A program made the position numbers and the translations under genes. Shown here one piece after another: positions 56,680 to 64,000 of a stretch of DNA of 64,000 nt. How positions within the stretch are numbered: the stretch's first letter is position 1; every line of letters begins with the position of its first letter. Origin of the DNA: Carnegiea gigantea (Eukaryota > Streptophyta > Magnoliopsida > Caryophyllales > Cactaceae); the NCBI GenBank assembly GCA_029747015.1, contig JAKOGI010001568.1, forward strand, positions 62,001-126,000. Reading direction: 5' to 3'. The notes under the pieces are model-generated. The model saw only the letters and a program-made list of their open reading frames with translations, had not been told where the DNA came from and made no database searches.

Positions 56680-58679
56680 CCCTCACACAAATATTTTACT
56701 CATCCTTGAGTAAAACAACGAAAGTACCCAAAATGAAATGGAAAATAAGAAGTAAAAAATCCTAACTCACTTTCGCACGAATCACGGTTGCATTTAGATT
56801 ATGCAACGAGCCTTTTAAACCTCTCAGTTTTCCAACTAGATGAGTGAGGTCTCGTGAGGATTTTTGAATGAAATACCCACAAAAAATCTTTTCAAAGACA
56901 AAGGAAAATCTTTTTGGTTTTTTTCAAAACATGAACATACATACAAGCAATGGGAAACTATGTACATGACTTAAGCAATTGGAATACCCTAGTAACCAAA
57001 TCGCCAAATTATATATAAATAGAATGAACAATCAAGAGATAACTAAGTCAAAGGAAGCATCCCGATTCTCATTTTTCACCCCATGCACAATATGCAATGA
57101 TATATACACCTTGGTGTATGTGCAAAAGCATAGCAACCCTTATAAATCAAGTTGTTAACATTGACACAATCCCATTTCCTTGACTAGTTACCTTCTTTGC
57201 TCCAATTTTTCCCCTTTTCTCTTTTTTTTTCAAGAATAATAATATCCACTTGACTTACAAATGTTTGGGCTTTCCCTAAAAAAGGGTTTCATTAGAATGT
57301 GCAAAGCACTTATTTCATTGCCTAAAGAGATGTGTAATCAAGTAAAATAGCACATATTCAAGCCAATTAAAGATATGAAATAAAGATAGTGGCTATAAAC
57401 ATTGGTGCCTGGGTTTTTATTCACTTTTTTAGGTTTTTTTTCTTTTTTTCTTTTTTTTTCTCCTTTTGTTCGCATTTTTTAAGAAACATAGAAGGCAACT
57501 TTGGCAAACAAAAAGTTCTTATGCACCTAACAATAAGACCCTATGAATTGACGATAAAGTGAGTAAGGTAGCACAAAATCACACATATGATATGAGGTTA
57601 TTATAAAAAATCGAATCTACATCCTCAACTAGATATCTCATCATGTAAACTCTATTTACATATAACTCAATAACATAGCACTTGGTATCGCACTTACCTT
57701 TTTCAAAAAAATATGTACAAATGGGTGCCTCACCCCTAGTCCAAAACTCCACAATGTCCTCATTTTGGAAACTATGACACCAAAAGGCAATCACATAAGC
57801 TATACAACCATAAGACCAACATAAATCCATAATTATATACAAACTAGGGAACCACCAATATCAAAAACAAACCAAAATCAAAATCAAAATTGAAACCACA
57901 ACCAAAACCAAAACAAAACCATACACACAAATAATCACCAAAATAAAAACAGGACAAGACCAAGAAGCTACTAAATATAAAACTAAACAAAAAGAAAGTT
58001 TAAACAAAACAAGACACAAAAGAAAAACACAATATAAAACCAAGAGAACAAAAAGAAAGCAGTACTAAGATATTTACAAAAACATACCACCAATACACAA
58101 AGCATTACCAAAACATCCTAAACAAATAAAAAATACCCAATATAAACAAGGAACCACCAAATAAAAGACAAAAGAAAAGTAAACCTGAAGCAAAACAAAA
58201 CTCAAAAGAAAAGAAAAACAAAATACAAAACCAAAACAAAACCACTAAAACATCAAAAAGAAAACAAAACAAAATATAAACAAAACAAAACCAAAGAAAA
58301 TTAAAAACTCACAAAACCAAGAAAACAAAACACGCAACTAAAACATACAAAAACAATCCTAAATATCACCAACTATTCACAATCCTAGATATCCACAACT
58401 AATAAGTAGTCACAAAACAACTATAACATAATCAAGTGTTATTATAGCCAACTCGGCTCAGCAAATCCCAACTTTCTCCTTAAGATCGATCATCCATACA
58501 ATCACAACTATGCACAAAAAAGAAAGAAAAGAAAAGAGAAATGAGAATAGAGAAGGGGTGAAATGATCATATTAGGTTGGGTACTAATTGTACCCAAGCT
58601 AACGCCTCACTCATATGATGTCGACGAGGTTCATAGAGCATCAGCCACTCCATCTCAGCTCACAAGCTGCTACTCGAAT
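56680..58679 (-). mobile_element. LARD 3' internal region (block B)
   Basis: Matches 10,144-12,144. Includes the 88-codon open frame at 57,579-57,842 (unknown, see 11,046) and the A/C-rich tract at about 57,850-58,340. No recognised domain. Confidence 0.6.
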
Positions 58680-59430
58680 CAAAAATGACTAAGGGTCAAA
58701 GCAACCTATCAAACATGCGGACACAATCCTCATTGAAATGAAAATAGTTAGAAACAGGAGGTGCAACCCAAATAAAATGCGTAAAAGAAATGCAAGTCAA
58801 GGCTCTCTTAAGCTTATCAAGATCTCAGCCCAATCAAAAGAGAGATGTATAGATGCAAAATTAGATGCACTAGGCAATGGTCTAACAATAAATGACTATA
58901 CGAATACATAAACCATTGGGAATGGTTTGAATTATCAAAATGAAATCCGACATCTCTAAAAGGGGATGGGAGATGAGCAAGGCAAGGCCAATCAAATGAA
59001 ATATGAAAATCAAAGCTCATAGGGTGGCCCAAAGTTGAGTCCTTCACCTCAAAGTGATCCTCAAGTCTATCTATGACACCATCATCAAGAGTCTGATCTA
59101 AACAATGACTACCAAGCACAAAGGCTTAAACTCTGCAAAAGTAGACTCGAGAAGGTCTAAAGAAGGAAGAACAATGGAGAGAGAAGTAGAGAGCGACAAA
59201 ATAGGAGGGATGGGAGCTAAGTTAAAGGAAATCTCTACAGAAATGGGATCAACAAGCTCATCAAAAGGTGTAACCTTACTAAAATCCACAATAGAAGGCT
59301 CCTCAAGAGAATGCTTCTCAAAAAAGGTATCCTGTAACTCAACTAAAGTGGCACACTGATTATCAGAACTAGCATCAGTCTCAAAACCATCTACCCCCTT
59401 AACCTCTCCTGAGGGAGCCAAAAGAAGAGA
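58680..59430 (-). pseudogene. LARD gag, C-terminal half (block B, inverted)
   Basis: Minus strand: LAPSGEVKGVDGFETDASSD, ELQDTFFEKHSLEEPSIVDF, ISFNLAPIPPILSLSTSLSI, a stop at 59,098, then CLDQTLDDGVIDRLEDHFEV, LGHPMSFDFHISFDWPCLAH, and decayed ends. It has 12 more codons than block A around SKVTPFDEL (59,262-59,280), so A carries a small deletion there. It abuts the CGAGT target copy and the chromovirus LTR. Confidence 0.6.
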
Positions 59431-59435
59431 CGAGT

Positions 59436-62400
59436 TGCAATAACCCAGCCCTAATCCATATTTATTTATTTATTTAAATCATATTTATTTATTTAATTAA
59501 TCATATTTATTCATTTAATTAATCATGTTAATTGATTTAATCACTCATGGTTATTTGTTTAACCAAATCATGTTTATTAATTCAATTACACTCAATTTAT
59601 ATATTTACCGAATTACCTTATATCATTTAAAATTTCCATATTCATTTATCATATTTAATCATCCCGATTGGGGGATATTTCATTTGGGTCCCATTTTGTA
59701 ATTCAAGTTTCATTGATTATTAATTCAAGTTCCGTTGATTGATTAAATATCGGGTGAATCGATAGTAGGCCTTGATATCTGGTTTAAGAAATTATTATTA
59801 TTATTACTACTATTATTATCATTTTTATAACCTCGCAAAAATTTAATTTCGAGCTATGAAAATTCTTTCGTGTACGGTTTATTTCCCTTCCCAGGCCCAA
59901 ACCTGATAAGCCATTTATAGCCCAAGAAGCATGCATTGTTAACTACGATTTAAATCTAACCTTAAACTTAACCATGGTTGGCCAAAAAGCTCCTTTATGG
60001 GAGGTTAAATACTAGCCAATTTATGTTGATTCATTTCTAACCAAGTAAAACCCACACACACCCATCTTCTCTCCTCTCTCTCTATTCGGCCACCCTCCCC
60101 CCCCTCCCAGCTGTTGCTATTTTCTGGTGGTTTTCGGCCAGCCTGCCACCGCCTCCTTGGCTGCCTTTGACCACTCGACATTTTAGTACCACTAACCACC
60201 ATCCTCAATTCTCAAAACCACCAAACATCACCCCCATCTCTCTCTTTTTAAGCTCCAAGTAAGTGATCTCAACGTGGATTCTTTTCATTTTGATTTTTGT
60301 TTTTGTGATTTAGGTTTTGATCATGTTCTTTGGAGGAAAACAAGAGTTAGTTTGATGTTTTTAATTATGGATTGAGCTTGAAGCATGCTAGGGTTTAGGG
60401 GTTTGCCATGATCATATTAGCTTAGGTTAAGTGATAGATTTGGATTGTTTTGTATATGATTTTGTAATATTTAGTCTTATTGATGATTATGATGGTGTTT
60501 TTGGTGATTTGGAATGAGTTGAAGGTGAGGTAAAGTTGGACATAAACTAGGGTTCTAATGATATTGCAAGGTTTAGCTCTCCTTTAATGGCAAGTATGTT
60601 ATTTGTGTATATTTGATTGAGAAATGAATCTTTGATTTATATGATTATGAAGTGAAATTAAGTATTATGGATTGGTATCATGATGGGAAGGACCAAAGCT
60701 TCGTTATATGATTTTAAGGACAGATTTTAGTTGAGGATTTATGTGAAAAGAAAGGAGAAAGCAGTGACAGTGTTGCTATAAATTGACAGAAAATAGGGGA
60801 CACTTTGCCAATAAACTGGTAATGGTCAGCCCAGCTAAAAATTATGATTTTTGGTGGGTAGATAGATCAATGAGTTAGCTTTTAAATACTTTTTATATCG
60901 CCCTAATTCGAGTTATGTAGAAAAAGTTATGATTGTTTTGCTAGAACTGCACAGGTTCGACCAACATTAACACACTTGTGTTCTACCTCATTTTGGAAAC
61001 CTTATTATGAGAATCATGTTTTGTGTTGTAAATAAAAGTTTTTTGGAACTTCTTAATCTTTTGATATTGGATTTTAGGTCTTCGTTTGAGGTCAAGGGTG
61101 AAAGTTATAAATTTTTCAAATGAACTGACTTGCTTTGGTGCAAATTGGGTTGTTATTGCAATTTCTGTGCAGCATATATTTTGAGGAAAATTCTGAAAAT
61201 TTTAATGTAGATTGTCCATATTGTTTTGATTATCCTATAAGATTTCATCAATTTTGGTTGAGTATTTTTAGTGTGGTGATTTTGAAAGTATTTTGAGTAA
61301 TTGTACAAAGAGCAATAATAAAGATTGAGTGAGATTGATCATGCACTCATTTTGTGTATTTTAGGCCAAGTAAGGTCATTTAAGGGGGGAAACAAATGTT
61401 TATGGGGTTTAATAGGGCATTTAGCTCAATTGTAGAGAGAAAGGAAGACAAATATGTATTGTGGGAATATATTTATGAGTTATGGACTTTACAAAGAAAA
61501 ATACCAAGTTTAATGAGTTTAATAGCTTCTATGGTTTTCAATGACTCATTTGGGGTGGAAAACTACGTTTATTGAGCTCATGAATGAAATATGAGAAGTG
61601 GGGAGAGTAATGATTTAGAAAATAGTGTTTATTAGATCAAGTTAGTGTTATATATGCCATTTTGAACCAAGATACATCTCTCATGGCCTTAAATTTGTAT
61701 TATCGGTTCGTTTCAGAGGTATCCAAAAAAAAATCAATCTTTCATTGTAACCATCATGAAGGCCTATTACCAAGAATCATTTACTCTTATGGTCAATCCA
61801 TTTATACCCATCAAGGCCTTTTCCTTTTTAATCTCATCTATTTTATTGTGGTTTATTTTACTTTCATTTAACTTTATATTAGATTAATTACTTTTAGGTA
61901 TCCCGTTTTGGGATTATCTTAGCATAACTTATCTTATAAGTTATGTGAGTTACTTACTGAATTTCTATCAAAGTTACAAGTTATGTGAGTGTCATTTACT
62001 GACCACACATATCTACAATTACATTTGTGAGACAGAATCGAGGCATAATTTATTGTTTCCCGTTATGCATAAGTTTTATCAATTCGGAACATATTTATCA
62101 AGTTCGAATCCAATTTAAAGACTCAAGGTATGTTCATGGCCTGTATCTTTAAGATTCAGCACCATCTTATCAAGTTATATCGTCATCTTGTAAGTATACC
62201 AATGAATCAGCTTAATAAGAGGTTTACCACATAATTAGTGACCCCGTCAGTTGTAGGGCGACGGCCCTTCAATCAATGATATGTCGCGATGTCAGGCTGG
62301 GGTTCCCAATCGACCTGGCAGGTATACACTTATTAATGGATCGTTATATCTATCAAGGGTTCACTTATAGATAATAATGCACAATTCAATTTTATGTTAC

Positions 62401-62923
62401 TTACATTTCCATTGCTATTACGAACTAAATGAATTGTAAAGGCGGGTACCCATCAACACTGTTTCTATGCTTATTTTACAATATAAGAATGCATGTATTG
62501 AGTTTCAGCTCACATTTTTGAATTGTTTTCATGTTTTCCATTTTAGGTGATGAAGTGTCACATGTTTCTCCATTTAGCAAGTCCTTTTGAAAGTCATCAA
62601 ATGCTCACAGTGGATTCAGCTTAGTATGAATGTTGGGATCAACATCAAGGTCAAGTTGAGCCTATATTCAATATCCTTGTGTAGTGTGGAGTGTTAGTTA
62701 GCACATAATACAATTAAGTTGATTGTACTAAAGTTGAACTATTATGGACTTTGGACTTGGAATGTTTCAGTTTAATAGATATTGTGACTGTAAACATGAG
62801 TTGCAAGATTGAATGGTTTTAGTAAGCCTTGTCCTTATCAGGACGCCGGTAGCGCCTTTTATTATTAGGTCTTCTGTTGCTGTTATCTATCAATCAAGTA
62901 ATTAGCAATTTGGAGGCATTATA
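59436..62923 (+). mobile_element. Chromovirus-like element, 5' LTR (block B)
   Basis: Matches 12,904-16,394; starts TGCAATAACCC and ends ATTATA, 3,488 bp. Preceded by target copy CGAGT. Confidence 0.88.
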
Positions 62924-62927
62924 GATT

Positions 62928-62938
62928 TGGTATCAGAG
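62928..62938 (+). promoter_or_regulatory. Primer binding site, initiator-Met tRNA type
   Basis: TGGTATCAGAG, the canonical plant Ty3/gypsy and copia primer site, four bases after the LTR end. Confidence 0.92.
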
Positions 62939-64000
62939 TTAAGGTTTTAAGGGCCACTGTGACCTATCAAGTGTTTATCAGTTAGCTATCAAGGTGTGTA
63001 TGAGTTATATTAGACTATTTAAATGAGCTATTGACTATAAGTTAATATGTATGGGCATATATTGAGGAACCATTTCCATTTGGGTGACTCAATCATTTGG
63101 TAATATCTTGAGATTCGAGCATTAGCAAAGTGGAATGTGGAACCATTTGGGTCACCTGTTAGTGAGGCATGCTCTCATTTATCTGGGAGTTATATTGTAT
63201 GTTTTATTTCTCTCATTTGTTTAAACTTTTGCAATCGTGCACCCCGAGTGTGTGACCCGTTGAGTTATGAACTCCGGCGTGTGGCCGTTGAGCTATTAAA
63301 GTGTTTGTCTTCATTTTAGGTATCTATTGTAAAGCTTTAGGCTAGGTTTTAGTCAGTTTTTAGGCAGAACTCTATCTGTTTTACCTCAGGATTTGAGAGT
63401 TTTATTAAGATGTGTTAATATACCTGATCTTGAATACAGTGATGGTTGAAACCCGATATGGGGATGCCATTTGTAACTTCTTAAGGGATTAATACAGTGT
63501 CAAGTTCGATGTAAACCTCTAAATGAGGAAATGTCTTATGGGGCAATATCTTTGAGGTGAACCAATATGAGATGAACATTACAATGAGTGCTCATGTATG
63601 GTGATAACAATTAGTAGCTTATGGTGTGCTACTTGGCATTATATGGGTGGCACAAGTAAGATTAGGTTGCCATGTATAGGAATTATCTGGTCTTGACACT
63701 AAGACCTTACATCAACAATGCTCCCATTACTTCCTATCATTGACCTATTTCTGCCCTAGTTACCTTGAATTATTCAAACGCATCATTTTTTTGCCACTAA
63801 CATTCTCTTGATTTGTAATAGAGTGTTTATGAAAAATCTCATATGTGGTCTTTGGGGAGTCCTTTAAACACATCTGAGCAACCTTTCTTATAGGCGATTC
63901 AAACCATGACAATCATAATCGTTTAATTCTTTGTTTCCATAATGGAGCCTATGATGACCCCGGTATGCGTTACTGTGTGATTTGCAGTTCTTCCTAAGCA
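62939..64000 (+). pseudogene. Chromovirus internal region, 5' part, running off the window
   Basis: Matches 16,411-17,435. No gag domain recognised; a 60-residue frame from 63,137 parallels the one at 16,608 with more substitutions. The remaining internal region, 3' LTR and right inversion junction should lie beyond 64,000. Confidence 0.5.

Larger units (their letters stand above)
48118..64000. repeat. Block B, right copy of the segmental duplication
   Basis: Counterpart of 1-17,435 in direct orientation. Differences in architecture: filler at 48,834-49,057 replaces the A segment 725-3,147; 50,223-50,849 is present here and deleted in A; an extra 39 bp lies at about 63,828-63,866 (A 17,300). 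The block continues past the window end. Confidence 0.93.

Overview
This window looks like intergenic, repeat-packed DNA from a flowering plant, most likely a woody dicot; the species cannot be named from the sequence. It is AT-rich and built almost entirely of decayed Ty3/gypsy LTR retrotransposons, with one CACTA (En/Spm) DNA transposon and one large solo LTR. I found no intact host gene, no convincing tRNA or rRNA gene, and no CRISPR array. Protein-coding traces are retroelement gag, protease, RT, RNase H and integrase pieces, an Athila/Tat-type extra ORF, and two CACTA transposase genes. All carry stops or frameshifts.

Layout. Block A (1 to about 23,400) and block B (48,118 to the window end) are direct copies of one composite locus. 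The visible correspondence is A 1-17,435 with B 48,118-64,000. The layers of that locus can be read from target-site duplications. (1) A minus-strand Athila/Tat-like element (LTR, PBS, gag, protease, extra ORF). (2) A plus-strand gag-only LARD-type element inserted into the Athila gag, with 5-bp target duplication CTAAG (2,004-2,008 and 8,618-8,622). (3) A chromovirus-like Ty3/gypsy element with ~3.5-kb LTRs inserted into the LARD gag, with target duplication ACTCG (50,404-50,408 and 59,431-59,435). (4) An inversion of about 18.7 kb (A 4,669-23,397), whose breakpoints lie in the chromovirus 3' LTR and in an Athila-like LTR. This is why the two LARD LTRs and the two halves of the LARD gag now face each other. 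(5) Duplication of the rearranged locus. (6) Separate losses: 627 bp missing from A near 4,313, and about 2.4 kb of B replaced by 224 bp of unrelated filler at 48,834-49,057.

Between the blocks: an AT-rich stretch (23,400-29,400) holds a 3,922-bp solo LTR (24,813-28,734, TSD TTAAA) that carries two minisatellites and a CpG-rich island. The 3' part of another Athila-like element (29,620-31,148 and 39,114-40,680) is split by a 7,965-bp CACTA element (31,149-39,113). Then come a long (TA)n tract, a reverse-oriented gag fragment, a second LARD-type element (about 42,310-45,400), and the 3' end of an Athila-like element on the minus strand leading into block B.

No working multi-gene system was found. 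The most notable content is the structural history: a nested-insertion and inversion record that can be resolved to within about ten bases and that predicts what lies beyond the window's right edge.
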